A DNA stretch of 24,173 nt from an uncultured Prevotella sp. (GCA_900553285.1 USCX01000011.1:1-24173); one strand, 5' to 3'. Shown: positions 8,056 through 16,063, counted from the stretch's first letter. The notes: generated by a model not told the origin, from the letters alone. A program made the numbers and translations.

Positions 8056-8877
8056 TTATTCAGCGCGGAGCGTGAAACGCTTAAAGTCTGTAACAGTGCA
8101 GTCCTTGTCGCCTTCTTTGAGGAAAGCAGCTACTGTCAGGTTACTGTCTTGGATGAATTCTTGATTCAACAGGCAGGCCTCTTTATAGAATTTCTTCATG
8201 CGTCCTTCGGCAATGCGTTCAATCATGTTTTCCGGCTTACCTTCTTCGCGGGCTTTGTCAGCAGCGATTTCGTATTCGCGTTTCTTCACGTCTTCGGGTA
8301 CGTCGTTTTCACTGATTGAGATAGGATTCATTGCGGCAATCTGCATGGCTACTGCGTGGCCGTATTTCTCGTCAACTGCTTTGTTCAGAGCGACCATCGT
8401 GCAGAGGAAATTCTTGTTCTGGTGGTTGTAGCAAGAGATGTTGTCACCTTCGATGTAGCTGTATCCATCCAGTTCCATCTTTTCGCCTGTGATGCCGCTG
8501 CGGTCTACGATAGCATCTGCAACGGTGCCTTTGCCCATGGGGAGAGCTTTTACCTCGTCCAGGGTTTTGCACTTGTTGGCGATGGCTGCGTCAAGGATGG
8601 CTTGCGTCAGTTTGATGAAGTCTGCGTTTTTAGCGACGAAGTCGGTTTCGCATTTCAGGGCTATGATTGCACCAAAACCATTTTCGACCTTACAGAGTAC
8701 GCAGCCTTCCGAAGCCTCGCGGTCGGAGCGTTTTGCAGCGACAGCCTGGCCTTTTTTACGAATGATTTCGATGGCTTGCTCCATGTCGTCGTTGGCTTCA
8801 ATCAAGGCTTTCTTGCAATCGCCAAGTCCAGCGCCGGTCATTTCGCGCAGTTTCTTAATCTCTTCTATGGTTGCCAT
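8056..8877 (-). CDS. tsf: Elongation factor Ts
   Basis: A 273-residue guanine-nucleotide exchange factor that reloads EF-Tu with GTP during translation. The N-terminal UBA-like domain (IKKLREMTGAGLGDCKKAL, residues about 6-24) and the exchange motif CETDFVAKNADF, with the Asp-Phe pair that displaces Mg from EF-Tu, are both clear. The C-terminal coiled-coil and dimerisation region is present and the length is normal for Bacteroidetes. It is the last gene of the operon, 39 bases after rpsB, and is followed by a hairpin terminator. Nothing unusual was noted. Confidence 0.98.
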   Translation of the reverse strand: MATIEEIKKLREMTGAGLGDCKKALIEANDDMEQAIEIIRKKGQAVAAKRSDREASEGCVLCKVENGFGAIIALKCETDFVAKNADFIKLTQAILDAAIANKCKTLDEVKALPMGKGTVADAIVDRSGITGEKMELDGYSYIEGDNISCYNHQNKNFLCTMVALNKAVDEKYGHAVAMQIAAMNPISISENDVPEDVKKREYEIAADKAREEGKPENMIERIAEGRMKKFYKEACLLNQEFIQDSNLTVAAFLKEGDKDCTVTDFKRFTLRAE

Positions 8878-8916
8878 TGTGTAACAATTAGGATGTCTTG
8901 GTTAATGAATTTGCGA

Positions 8917-9735
8917 TTAGGCTTCTTGGGACTCTGCCGTTTCAGAAGTCGTCTCATTCTTCTCTACGCGGGCCTTTGTCGAGCGGCGACGCGGCTTTGC
9001 TCCTTCACCGTTGCCTTCGTTTGCTGGTTCAGCATCAACTTTTTCAGCTTTTCTTTCTTCAAGGCCTTCTGCGATTGCGCCGCAGCATGCATCGAGAATG
9101 ACTTCGATGCTCTTGTTCGAGTCGTCGTTAGCCGGGATTACATAGTCGATGTTGGTCGGGTCTGAGTTCGTGTCGACAATACCGAATACAGGGATTCCCA
9201 AACGAACGGCCTCCTTAACGGCAATGTGTTCCTTGCATACGTCGATGACGAACAAAGCTGCCGGCAGACGGGTCAGGTCGGCTATGGAACCGAGGTTCTT
9301 CTCTAATTTGGCGCGTTGACGTGAAATTTGGAGAATCTCGCGCTTTGAAAGTTTCGAGTAGGTTCCGTCAGCTGTCAGTTTGTCGATGTTGGCCATTTTT
9401 TTGACAGCTTTGCGGATCGTGGGGAAGTTGGTCAGCATGCCTCCCGGCCAGCGCTCGGTGACGTAGGGCATGTTGACGGATGCAGCTTTTTCTGCTACGA
9501 TTTCTTTAGCCTGTTTTTTAGTAGCAACAAACAAAATTCGTTTTCCTGACTTCGCAATTTGTTTCAAAGCCTCGGCAGCCTCGTCTATTTTGGCTACTGT
9601 CTTGTGAAGGTCAATGATGTGGATGCCGTTGCGCTCCATGAAGATGTAAGGAGCCATTGCGGGATTCCATTTGCGTTTCAGGTGGCCGAAGTGGCACTGT
9701 GCCTCTAATAGGGTCTCAAAATTTGTTCTTGACAT
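8917..9735 (-). CDS. rpsB: 30S ribosomal protein S2 (uS2)
   Basis: A 272-residue small-subunit protein located on the back of the 30S subunit, needed for S1 binding and initiation in well-studied bacteria. The N-terminus LLEAQCHFGHLKRKWNPAM and the motifs ERWPGGMLTNF and IPVFGIVDTNSDPTNIDYVI are diagnostic. The last 45 or so residues form a charged, low-complexity tail rich in Glu, Lys and Arg that is not part of the core fold; such tails are common in Bacteroidetes S2. Gene order rplM-rpsI-rpsB-tsf is standard for the phylum. The 146-base gap from rpsI holds no clear TAnnTTTG box, so read-through from the rplM promoter is likely. A small perfect hairpin (9838-9843 with 9847-9852) lies in that gap. 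Confidence 0.98.
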   Translation of the reverse strand: MSRTNFETLLEAQCHFGHLKRKWNPAMAPYIFMERNGIHIIDLHKTVAKIDEAAEALKQIAKSGKRILFVATKKQAKEIVAEKAASVNMPYVTERWPGGMLTNFPTIRKAVKKMANIDKLTADGTYSKLSKREILQISRQRAKLEKNLGSIADLTRLPAALFVIDVCKEHIAVKEAVRLGIPVFGIVDTNSDPTNIDYVIPANDDSNKSIEVILDACCGAIAEGLEERKAEKVDAEPANEGNGEGAKPRRRSTKARVEKNETTSETAESQEA

Positions 9736-9881
9736 TTTTCTTTGGTTTCGTTTACGTTCTTTGGAGTTGAATAGAGTTGTTTGGACTCTGCCGTTTGTCT
9801 CAACCAGCCTGTGAGTAGTTCCGAAGAAATCTCACGGGTTTAGATGCTAAACGTTTGTTCCCTTTCAGCAGAAGTTGAGTG

Positions 9882-10268
9882 TTAACGTTTGCTGAACTGG
9901 AAGCGACGGCGAGCCTTGGGACGTCCGGGTTTCTTACGTTCAACGGCGCGCGGGTCGCGTGTGATGAAGCCTTCGGCACGGAGCGCTTTTTTGTCCTCAG
10001 CATTGATTTTTACGAGTGCGCGGGCGATAGCCAGGCGGATAGCCTGCGACTGGCCTGTAAAGCCGCCACCGAAGAGGTTCACTTTGATGTCGTATTTATC
10101 AGCAACCTGAAGAAGGTTCAGCGGCTGTTTAATGACATATTGAAGAATGGGAGAGGGGAAGTAATCTGCCAAATCTTTCTTGTTGATGGTAATTTTACCA
10201 CTTCCTTCGGTCATATAAATACGTGCTACGGCACATTTACGGCGACCTAATGCGTTAATCATTTCCAT
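9882..10268 (-). CDS. rpsI: 30S ribosomal protein S9 (uS9)
   Basis: A 128-residue protein of the 30S head whose C-terminal tail reaches the P-site tRNA. Diagnostic features are the N-terminal NALGRRKCAVARIYM, the central GGGFTGQSQAIRLAIARAL, and the basic C-terminus ending RRFQFSKR, the form of the tRNA-contacting tail found throughout bacteria. The start MEMINALGRR has two nearby Met codons; the annotated one leaves an 11-base gap to rplM, implying translational coupling. Length is as expected. Confidence 0.98.
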   Translation of the reverse strand: MEMINALGRRKCAVARIYMTEGSGKITINKKDLADYFPSPILQYVIKQPLNLLQVADKYDIKVNLFGGGFTGQSQAIRLAIARALVKINAEDKKALRAEGFITRDPRAVERKKPGRPKARRRFQFSKR

Positions 10269-10279
10269 TGCTGCGTTCC

Positions 10280-10741
10280 TTATTTATACAGGTTAATATC
10301 TATTGCTTTGGGGGACTGTGCCTCGTGCTTGTGCTCAGAACCTGCATATACATACAGATTGCCAAGCAGGTGGGCGCCTAAGCGGTTTTTAGGCAGCATG
10401 CCTTTAACTACCCGGTGAATCAAGCGGTCTGCACCATTAGGTTTGGCCATAATGGAGGCCGGAGTGCTTTTGCGCTGTCCGCCGGGGTAACCCGTATAGG
10501 AAAGATAGATGCGGTCTGTCCATTTGTTACCGCTCAACTTGATTTTGTCGGCGTTGATAATGATCACATTATCGCCGCAGTCTACGTGGGGGGTGAAGTT
10601 GGGTTTGTACTTCCCACGGAGTAATTTAGCGACTTTCGAGCAAAGGCGACCGAGTACTTGGTCAGTAGCGTCGACTACGACCCATTCTTTGTTAGCCGTC
10701 GCTTTGTTTGCAGAAATGGTCTTGTAACTTAAAGTGTCCAC
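10280..10741 (-). CDS. rplM: 50S ribosomal protein L13 (uL13)
   Basis: A 153-residue large-subunit protein that binds 23S rRNA early in assembly. It shows the family motifs VVDATDQVLGRLCSKVAKLLRGK near residue 23 onward, DCGDNVIIINADKIKLSGNK, and VVKGMLPKNRLG followed by LYVYAGSEHKHEAQSP. Length is slightly above the usual 142-150. It is the first gene of the rplM-rpsI-rpsB-tsf operon, with a strong promoter about 130 bases upstream and a leader that could fold, so autoregulation by a ribosomal protein is plausible but not shown. Confidence 0.98.
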   Translation of the reverse strand: MDTLSYKTISANKATANKEWVVVDATDQVLGRLCSKVAKLLRGKYKPNFTPHVDCGDNVIIINADKIKLSGNKWTDRIYLSYTGYPGGQRKSTPASIMAKPNGADRLIHRVVKGMLPKNRLGAHLLGNLYVYAGSEHKHEAQSPKAIDINLYK

Positions 10742-10862
10742 TCTTTGTTTGTTTAATTGTTTAACTACTAAAATTAGCGTGTGCAGGTCACTTGCCTAGG
10801 CCAAAAGGCAGGATGACTGACGACGCAAGGGCTGGCGTTGGGAACGCCAAGAAATAATAATC
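10742..10862 (-). promoter_or_regulatory. 5' leader of the rplM operon with two hairpins
   Basis: About 120 untranslated bases separate the predicted start of transcription from the rplM ATG. They hold a 7-bp hairpin (10833-10839 with 10843-10849, 3-base loop) and a second, interrupted hairpin (10787-10790 with 10813-10816, enclosing 10793-10797 with 10806-10810). Ribosomal protein operons often carry leader structures bound by their own product; whether this is one is inference. Confidence 0.45.
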
Positions 10863-10868
10863 GGCGTG

Positions 10869-10899
10869 CAAAATTACGTATTTTTGCTGGTGTGGCAAA
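10869..10899 (-). promoter_or_regulatory. rplM operon promoter, full Bacteroidetes consensus
   Basis: On the - strand a perfect TTTG -33 box (10899-10896) is followed after 19 bases by TAATTTTG (10876-10869), matching TAnnTTTG. This is the best promoter match in the window, as expected for a ribosomal protein operon. Confidence 0.85.
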
Positions 10900-11021
10900 T
10901 AGCCGTGGTTTTTTTATTGAAATGTTTGGCTTCTTTTCTTGATTTAGCTGGGGTCGTCCGTGTCGGGGCGGAAGCGTTGGGATGAAGGTCACAGGCGGGA
11001 GCCTTTTCTGCCGCAGCGATG

Positions 11022-11069
11022 AAAAAAACAATCGCAGCGATACGGATTTTCATCGCTGCGATTGTTTTT
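11022..11069 (-). terminator. asnS / purB operon terminator
   Basis: Arms 11024-11041 and 11052-11069 form an 18-bp perfect stem with a 10-base loop, and the hairpin runs into seven T residues on the - strand (11028-11022). It starts 22 bases past the asnS stop. A third copy of the GCAGCGAT core lies at 11013-11020 and could form a rival stem with 11047-11060. Confidence 0.9.
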
Positions 11070-11091
11070 CTTATGTTGGGTTCTTGGATAA

Positions 11092-12495
11092 TTAGAACTC
11101 TGCTGATTTTGGCGTGCGCGGGAAGGGTATGACGTCGCGGATGTTTTGCATACCAGTCACAAAGAGGATAAGGCGCTCGAATCCCAAACCAAAACCTGAG
11201 TGGGGGCATGAACCGAATTTACGGGTGTCGAGATACCACCACATGTCTTTCATCGGGATATTGAGCTCTTTGATGCGGGTTAGCAGTTTGTCGTAGTTTT
11301 CTTCTCTTTCAGAGCCTCCGATGATTTCGCCGATTTGCGGGAAGAGCACGTCCATGGCCCGGACGGTTTTCCCGTCGTCATTGAGCTTCATGTAGAAGGC
11401 TTTGATTTCTTTCGGGTAGTCGGTGAGGATTACCGGACGTTTGAAATGTTCCTCGACGAGGTAGCGTTCGTGCTCACTGGCCAGATCAACTCCCCAATAA
11501 ACGGGAAACTCGAACTTGTGGCCGTTTTTGACGGCTTCTTCAAGGATACGGATTCCTTCCCCATAGGGGAGACGGACAAAATCGTGCTCGATGACAAAGT
11601 GAAGTCTGTCTATCAGTGTTTTGTCTATCATTTTGTTGAGGAATTCAAGGTCATCCTGACAGTTGTCGAGAGCCCAGCGGACGCAGTACTTGATGAAGTC
11701 TTCTGCGAGGTCCATGTTGTCCGTGATGTCGTTGAAGGCAACCTCCGGTTCAATCATCCAGAATTCAGCAAGATGGCGCGGCGTGTTCGAGTTTTCGGCG
11801 CGGAATGTGGGACCGAAGGTGTAGATTGCGCCAAGTGCAGTTGCGCCCAGTTCGCCTTCTAATTGTCCGCTGACGGTCAGTGAGGTTTGCTTGCCGAAGA
11901 AGTCGTCGGAATAATCGATCTTTCCGTCTTCGCCTTTTTTCAGGTCGTAAAGGTTCTTGGTCGTGACTTGAAACATCTGGCCGGCGCCTTCACAGTCGCT
12001 GGCTGTAATGATGGGAGTGTGGAAGTAAACGAATCCATGTTCGTGAAAGTATTTGTGAATGGCGATGGCCATATTGTGGCGAATGCGGAAGACGGCTCCA
12101 AACGTATTGGTGCGCAGGCGCATGTGGGCATGTTGCCGCATGAATTCGAACGATTGCCCTTTTTTCTGCATGGGATAGTCCGAACCGCATGGACCGAGGA
12201 TTTCGATTTCCGTAGCTTGGATTTCGCATGCCTGACCTGTTCCGACGCTTGCGACAAGTGTTCCGTTGACACTCAGGCAGGCGCCGGTAGTGATTTGCTT
12301 TAACGTTTCTTCTGGAAATTTATCTACGTCGGCTACGACTTGCACGTTTTTTATCGTGGAGCCGTCGTTCAGCGCGATGAAGTTGACCGACTTGCTTCCA
12401 CGGCGGGTGCGGACCCAACCTTTGACATTGACGGGCGTCCCGAAATTCGTGCTTTTGAGGACGTCGATAACTTTCGTACGTTTTATTTTTTGCAT
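11092..12495 (-). CDS. asnS: Asparaginyl-tRNA synthetase
   Basis: A 467-residue class II aminoacyl-tRNA synthetase that charges tRNA-Asn with asparagine. The N-terminal OB-fold anticodon-binding domain (about residues 15-100) has VNVKGWVRTRRGSKSVNFIA. The catalytic domain shows motif 2 (FGPTFRAENSNTPRHLAEFW) and motif 3 (GFGLGFERLILFVTGMQNIR). The C-terminal VIPFPRTPKSAEF is typical of AsnRS and separates it from AspRS. The length matches the E. coli enzyme. It is the last gene of purB-rluB-asnS, beginning 20 bases after rluB and followed directly by a long hairpin terminator. Confidence 0.98.
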   Translation of the reverse strand: MQKIKRTKVIDVLKSTNFGTPVNVKGWVRTRRGSKSVNFIALNDGSTIKNVQVVADVDKFPEETLKQITTGACLSVNGTLVASVGTGQACEIQATEIEILGPCGSDYPMQKKGQSFEFMRQHAHMRLRTNTFGAVFRIRHNMAIAIHKYFHEHGFVYFHTPIITASDCEGAGQMFQVTTKNLYDLKKGEDGKIDYSDDFFGKQTSLTVSGQLEGELGATALGAIYTFGPTFRAENSNTPRHLAEFWMIEPEVAFNDITDNMDLAEDFIKYCVRWALDNCQDDLEFLNKMIDKTLIDRLHFVIEHDFVRLPYGEGIRILEEAVKNGHKFEFPVYWGVDLASEHERYLVEEHFKRPVILTDYPKEIKAFYMKLNDDGKTVRAMDVLFPQIGEIIGGSEREENYDKLLTRIKELNIPMKDMWWYLDTRKFGSCPHSGFGLGFERLILFVTGMQNIRDVIPFPRTPKSAEF

Positions 12496-12515
12496 AGGTT
12501 GACAGTTTTTTTCGG

Positions 12516-13841
12516 TTATTCGAAGGCGCCCATGCGGAGCATGTTGACTTCTTTTTCCGTGAGGTATCGCCAGTCGCCGCGCTGCACATTCTTTTTGGTG
12601 AGGCCGGCGAAGTAAACGCGGTCGAGTTTGAGCACGTGATAGCCTAAGCTCTCGAAGATGCGGCGCACGATGCGGTTGCGGCCTGAGTGGATTTCAATGC
12701 CTACCTGTTTCTTGTCGGTCGGGCTGGCGTATTCAATGGCGTCGGCGCGTATTTCGCCGTCGTCGAGCGTGATGCCTTCGGCTATCTGTCTGAGGTCGGC
12801 TGCCGTCACATTCTTGTCGCATGTCACATGGTATATTTTCTTTTTCAAGAAGCGCGGATGTGTCAGCTTTGAGGCCAGTTCTCCATCGTTTGTGAGCAGA
12901 AGTACGCCTGTGGTGTTGCGGTCTAAGCGGCCTACGGGGTAGATTCGTTCCGGACAGGCTCCGCGCACGAGGTCCATCACAGTCTTTCTGTTCTGTGGGT
13001 CTTCGCTCGTGGTTACGTAGCCTTTGGGCTTGTTGAGCAGGACGTAGACTTTCTTTTCTATTTTGACGGGCTTGTCATGGAACTTGACTTCGTCTGAGCG
13101 AAGAACTTTCATGCCGAGTTCGGTCACGACTTTTCCATTGACGGTGACAACTCCGGCTTCGATGTATTTGTCTGCATCACGGCGCGAGCAGATGCCTGCG
13201 TTGGCCAAGTACTTGTTCAGGCGGATAGGTTGGTTGGGATCGAAATTCTCCTCTTTGTATTCTTGACGTTTCTTTTTGCTATATTTTGCGTTGGGGTCGT
13301 AGCCGGGACGACGTCCGTTGTAGTGGGGCTTATAGCTGTTGCCGTATCCGAAATTGCGCCGTCCTGCTGCTTCCGGGCGGGAGTATCCTTGTCCGTTGCT
13401 GACAGCCGGGGCCGGCCGGTAGTCATTCTCCGCGCCATATCGGGGGCGGAAGGGGCGGGGCTGTTCTCCTCCGTTGTAATTGTCATAGGTGTGCAGGCGG
13501 GCCGGACGTTCGTTGTTTCCGTATCCTTGGCGGAAGTTGTTGAATCGGGGGCTGCGCTGGTCGAAGTTTCTGCCTGTTTCATCGTTTTGCGGGCGGAAAC
13601 CGCGTGGCTTATATCCGCCGTAATTGTTGCGCGGGGCACTGTCGTTAGTGCGGTATCCGCTTCCCCCTATGCGTTCACGGTTTGTGCTGAACCGTGGGCG
13701 GCTGCTGCGGTTGTTTTTGTTGTAGCCCCACGAGCCATAGTCGTTTCGTTCGTTTCTTTCCGGCTGCCAATAACCCTCTCGGCCACTGTGGAAGCCCATG
13801 TCGTTCCCGTTGACGTCTTTGTCGAATTTCTCTTCGTTCAT
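12516..13841 (-). CDS. rluB: Pseudouridine synthase, RluB/RsuA family, with long disordered N-terminus
   Basis: A 441-residue enzyme that isomerises a uridine in rRNA; RluB acts on 23S rRNA U2605. Residues 1-204 are low complexity, dominated by Arg, Gly, Asn and Tyr with RG, NNY and YGN-like repeats, and should be disordered and RNA-binding. An S4 domain follows (205-255, IRLNKYLANAGICSRRDADK), then the catalytic domain with Asp307 in YPVGRLDRNTTGVLLLTNDG. The catalytic portion alone has the usual length of about 240 residues. Extended N-terminal tails are known in Bacteroidetes RluB proteins. It lies 60 bases after purB and 20 before asnS. RluB is preferred over RsuA or RluE/F by general resemblance; target position is unproven. 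Confidence 0.9.
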   Translation of the reverse strand: MNEEKFDKDVNGNDMGFHSGREGYWQPERNERNDYGSWGYNKNNRSSRPRFSTNRERIGGSGYRTNDSAPRNNYGGYKPRGFRPQNDETGRNFDQRSPRFNNFRQGYGNNERPARLHTYDNYNGGEQPRPFRPRYGAENDYRPAPAVSNGQGYSRPEAAGRRNFGYGNSYKPHYNGRRPGYDPNAKYSKKKRQEYKEENFDPNQPIRLNKYLANAGICSRRDADKYIEAGVVTVNGKVVTELGMKVLRSDEVKFHDKPVKIEKKVYVLLNKPKGYVTTSEDPQNRKTVMDLVRGACPERIYPVGRLDRNTTGVLLLTNDGELASKLTHPRFLKKKIYHVTCDKNVTAADLRQIAEGITLDDGEIRADAIEYASPTDKKQVGIEIHSGRNRIVRRIFESLGYHVLKLDRVYFAGLTKKNVQRGDWRYLTEKEVNMLRMGAFE

Positions 13842-13901
13842 GTCTTTGTCTTTTTATTAAGTTGTAGCCTCTCGGCTATATATGAAGGCGGTCTTTGATG
13901 T

Positions 13902-15248
13902 TTAGATGCCTGTATAGTTGTGCGGCGTGATAGCGCGGAGCTCGTCTTTGATTTTCTCGCTCACGTTGAGCTCGTCGATGAAGTGGCTGATGCTTTCCTT
14001 TGTGATGGCTTGGTTCGTGCGGGTCAAGGCTTTCAGGGCTTCGTAGGGATGTGGATAGGCTTCCCGTCGGAGAATGGTTTGGATGGCCTCTGCCACGACG
14101 GCCCAACAGTTGTCGAGGTCAGCGTTGATGCTCTCTGGATGGAGGAGTAGTTTACGCAGGCCTTTCAGGGTGCTGCTGAATGCGATGATTGTGTGTCCGA
14201 GGGGAACGCCTATGTTTCGGATCACGGTAGAGTCTGTTAAATCGCGTTGCAGACGTGAAACGGGTAACTTCTGACTGAGGTGGGCAAGGAGTGCATTGGC
14301 CACGCCCAAGTTGCCTTCTGAGTTTTCAAAGTCGATGGGGTTCACCTTGTGAGGCATGGCGCTCGATCCCACCTCGCCTGCTTTGATCTTCTGTTTGAAG
14401 TATTCCATCGAGACGTACTGCCAGAAGTCGCGGTCAAGGTCGATGACGATGGTGTTGATGCGTTTCAGGGCGTCGAAGGCAGCACCAAGACAGTCATAGT
14501 TGCTGATTTGTGTGGTGTATTGTTCTCTTTCGAGCCCGAGCTTTTCTGCTATGAATTTGTTGCCGAACGCTTTCCAGTCGTAGTCGGGATAGGCAACATG
14601 ATGGGCGTTGAAGTTGCCGGTGGCCCCTCCGAACTTGGCTGTGATGGGGCAGGCTTTGAGCATGTCGCGTTGGCGTTCGAGGCGATAGGAGAAAACGCAG
14701 ATTTCTTTGCCGAGGCGGGTGGGCGAGGCCGGTTGGCCATGCGTCTTTGCAAGCATGGGGATATCTTTCCATTCCTCAGCGTAGGTGTTGAGTTGGTCGA
14801 TAAGCTCTTGCAGCAGGGGGTAGTAGACCGCATCGAGTGCGTCCTTGAACATGAGCGGGAACGACGTGTTGTTGATGTCCTGTGAGGTCAGGCCGAAGTG
14901 GATGAATTCCTTGAAAGCGTCCAAGCCGCCGATAGCATCAAATTTCTCCTTGATGAAGTATTCGATGGCTTTGACGTCGTGATTGGTGACCTTTTCTATG
15001 TCTTTCACCCGGCTGGCGTCTTCTTCTGAGAAGTTTTGATAAATGTTTCTCAGCGTGGGGAACAATGTATGGTCGAATGCGGCCAATTGCGGTAGCGGCA
15101 GTTCGCAGAGTGTGATGAAGTATTCGATTTCCACGCGGACACGGTACTTCATTAAGGCATATTCGGAAAAATAAGGGGCAAGGGGTTCGCTCTTTCCCCG
15201 GTAACGTCCGTCAATCGGAGATACGGCGGTCAGAATATCTAAGTCCAT
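13902..15248 (-). CDS. purB: Adenylosuccinate lyase
   Basis: A 448-residue enzyme of the fumarase/aspartase superfamily that eliminates fumarate from SAICAR and from adenylosuccinate in purine synthesis. It opens with MDLDILTAVSPIDGRYRGK, and has the second conserved region TSQDINNTS and the superfamily signature GSSAMPHKVNPIDFEN containing the catalytic serine loop. Length is close to E. coli PurB (456). The open frame extends 16 codons further to 15296, but the family N-terminus begins at 15248 and the -7 promoter box (15277-15284) lies inside that extension, so 15248 is the start. First gene of purB-rluB-asnS. Confidence 0.97.
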   Translation of the reverse strand: MDLDILTAVSPIDGRYRGKSEPLAPYFSEYALMKYRVRVEIEYFITLCELPLPQLAAFDHTLFPTLRNIYQNFSEEDASRVKDIEKVTNHDVKAIEYFIKEKFDAIGGLDAFKEFIHFGLTSQDINNTSFPLMFKDALDAVYYPLLQELIDQLNTYAEEWKDIPMLAKTHGQPASPTRLGKEICVFSYRLERQRDMLKACPITAKFGGATGNFNAHHVAYPDYDWKAFGNKFIAEKLGLEREQYTTQISNYDCLGAAFDALKRINTIVIDLDRDFWQYVSMEYFKQKIKAGEVGSSAMPHKVNPIDFENSEGNLGVANALLAHLSQKLPVSRLQRDLTDSTVIRNIGVPLGHTIIAFSSTLKGLRKLLLHPESINADLDNCWAVVAEAIQTILRREAYPHPYEALKALTRTNQAITKESISHFIDELNVSEKIKDELRAITPHNYTGI

Positions 15249-15276
15249 TTTCAAGAAAATATCCAGTTTCGCGGCG

Positions 15277-15307
15277 CAAAGATAGCGATAAATCACGAAT
15301 GCTGAAA
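15277..15307 (-). promoter_or_regulatory. purB operon promoter
   Basis: TATCTTTG on the - strand (15284-15277) fits TAnnTTTG; TTTC (15307-15304) lies 19 bases upstream as a near-match to the TTTG -33 box. It lies about 29 bases before the chosen purB ATG. Confidence 0.65.
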
Positions 15308-15498
15308 GCAGTGCAGTTTTTCATTTTGAAGTGTGGCTTCTTGTCGCGACGCCAATGACATAATATATAATAAATGTATACAAGCATGATGCCCGGCTTT
15401 TCAGTTGCTGACTTGTGTTAGATGTCCGTGGCAGTGATGTTTCTCCTTCAGCCTTAAAAAGAAAGGCGGTAAAGCCACTGTGCAAAGAAACTTTTTCG

Positions 15499-15506
15499 TA
15501 TTTTTG
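15499..15506 (+). promoter_or_regulatory. Promoter -7 box facing the gene-free interval
   Basis: TATTTTTG matches TAnnTTTG on the + strand, with no protein gene downstream but a strong terminator 400 bases on. No good TTTG -33 box is seen at the right distance, so this is tentative. Confidence 0.4.
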
Positions 15507-15706
15507 CCACCATAGGCGGCAGAGGCTGTCTTAGAAAAGTTAAAAAGTAGAGGCGTTATGCCATCTTGTAAGTCGAGAACCTGAGAAACTTAGGTGATAG
15601 ATGGATCTTGCGGGTGACCAGCCTTGTGAATGGTCATACATTGGATTTTCATGCTCAGAAGAAAGACGGGGTTTTCGCTACATTAGAGTATTATACTCGC
15701 AGTTTG

Positions 15707-15788
15707 CTTAATTACAATCATAGAACAGTCGTTTACTATTGGTGGATTGCTTATTCCCAATCTACGTCGCAACTAAATTACAATCATA
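15707..15788 (+). repeat. Two direct copies of a 16-base sequence, 66 bases apart
   Basis: Copies at 15707-15722 and 15773-15788 agree at 15 of 16 positions (core AATTACAATCATA). The 66-base period resembles a CRISPR repeat-spacer unit, but the shared part is too short and only two copies exist, so it is recorded simply as a direct repeat inside the candidate RNA. Confidence 0.5.
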
Positions 15789-15910
15789 CTTATCATGAAT
15801 ATCGTTCTGTATATTGTCGTCCTGTATATAGAGCGAAAGTCGTATGGTGAGGCGATAACATCATTCAGGCTGTAAGACGACTTGGTTTATTCGCACTTCG
15901 CTTATTGATG

Positions 15911-15950
15911 AAAGGCATCCTCGTAACGCGAGGATGCCTTTCTTTTATTT
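15911..15950 (+). terminator. Strong Rho-independent terminator, + strand
   Basis: A perfect 13-bp stem (AAAGGCATCCTCG at 15911-15923 with 15929-15941), a 5-base loop, and the T-rich tract TCTTTTATTT follow the layout of an intrinsic terminator for a + strand transcript, although no + strand protein gene lies upstream within 10 kb. Confidence 0.85.
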
Positions 15951-16063
15951 GTGCAATAATGAATGAAGTCGTATTTGGCTTGTTCCGTTTGGTTAAGGTG
16001 AGCTATTTCGCGGCATTGGACATTTAAGAGTTACCGTCTTTTCCCTTTTGTTTGCTTCTCCTT

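Larger units (their letters stand above)
15513..15950 (+). ncRNA. Candidate structured RNA of about 440 nt, family not recognised
   Basis: No protein family was found here; an 80-codon frame (15608-15850) begins with TTG and resembles nothing. A promoter-like box at 15499-15506 and a strong terminator at 15911-15950 bracket the interval. Inside are pairing elements: CCATCT (15561-15566) with AGATGG (15599-15604) enclosing a 7-bp hairpin (15579-15585 with 15589-15595), and a 12-base strand (15832-15843) pairing with 15877-15882 plus 15897-15902 around a 14-base bulge. I looked for and did not see the conserved elements of RNase P RNA, tmRNA or SRP RNA. It could be a regulatory RNA or an eroded gene. 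The 5' end is inferred only from the box. Confidence 0.4.

Noticed and set aside
13230..13898. A 222-codon hydrophobic open frame opposite the rluB N-terminus
   Set aside because: It is antisense to a real low-complexity coding region and arises from its Arg/Gly-rich codons.
15524..15545. Sequence resembling an insertion-sequence end (GGCTGTCTTAGAAAAG)
   Set aside because: No inverted partner end, target duplication or transposase was found.
15707..15788. CRISPR array remnant
   Set aside because: There are only two copies, the shared segment is 16 bases, and no cas gene is present in the window.
15608..15850. An 80-codon open frame in the gene-free interval
   Set aside because: It starts with TTG, has an odd Tyr/Asn/His-rich sequence caused partly by the direct repeat, and matches nothing; the interval is better explained as RNA.
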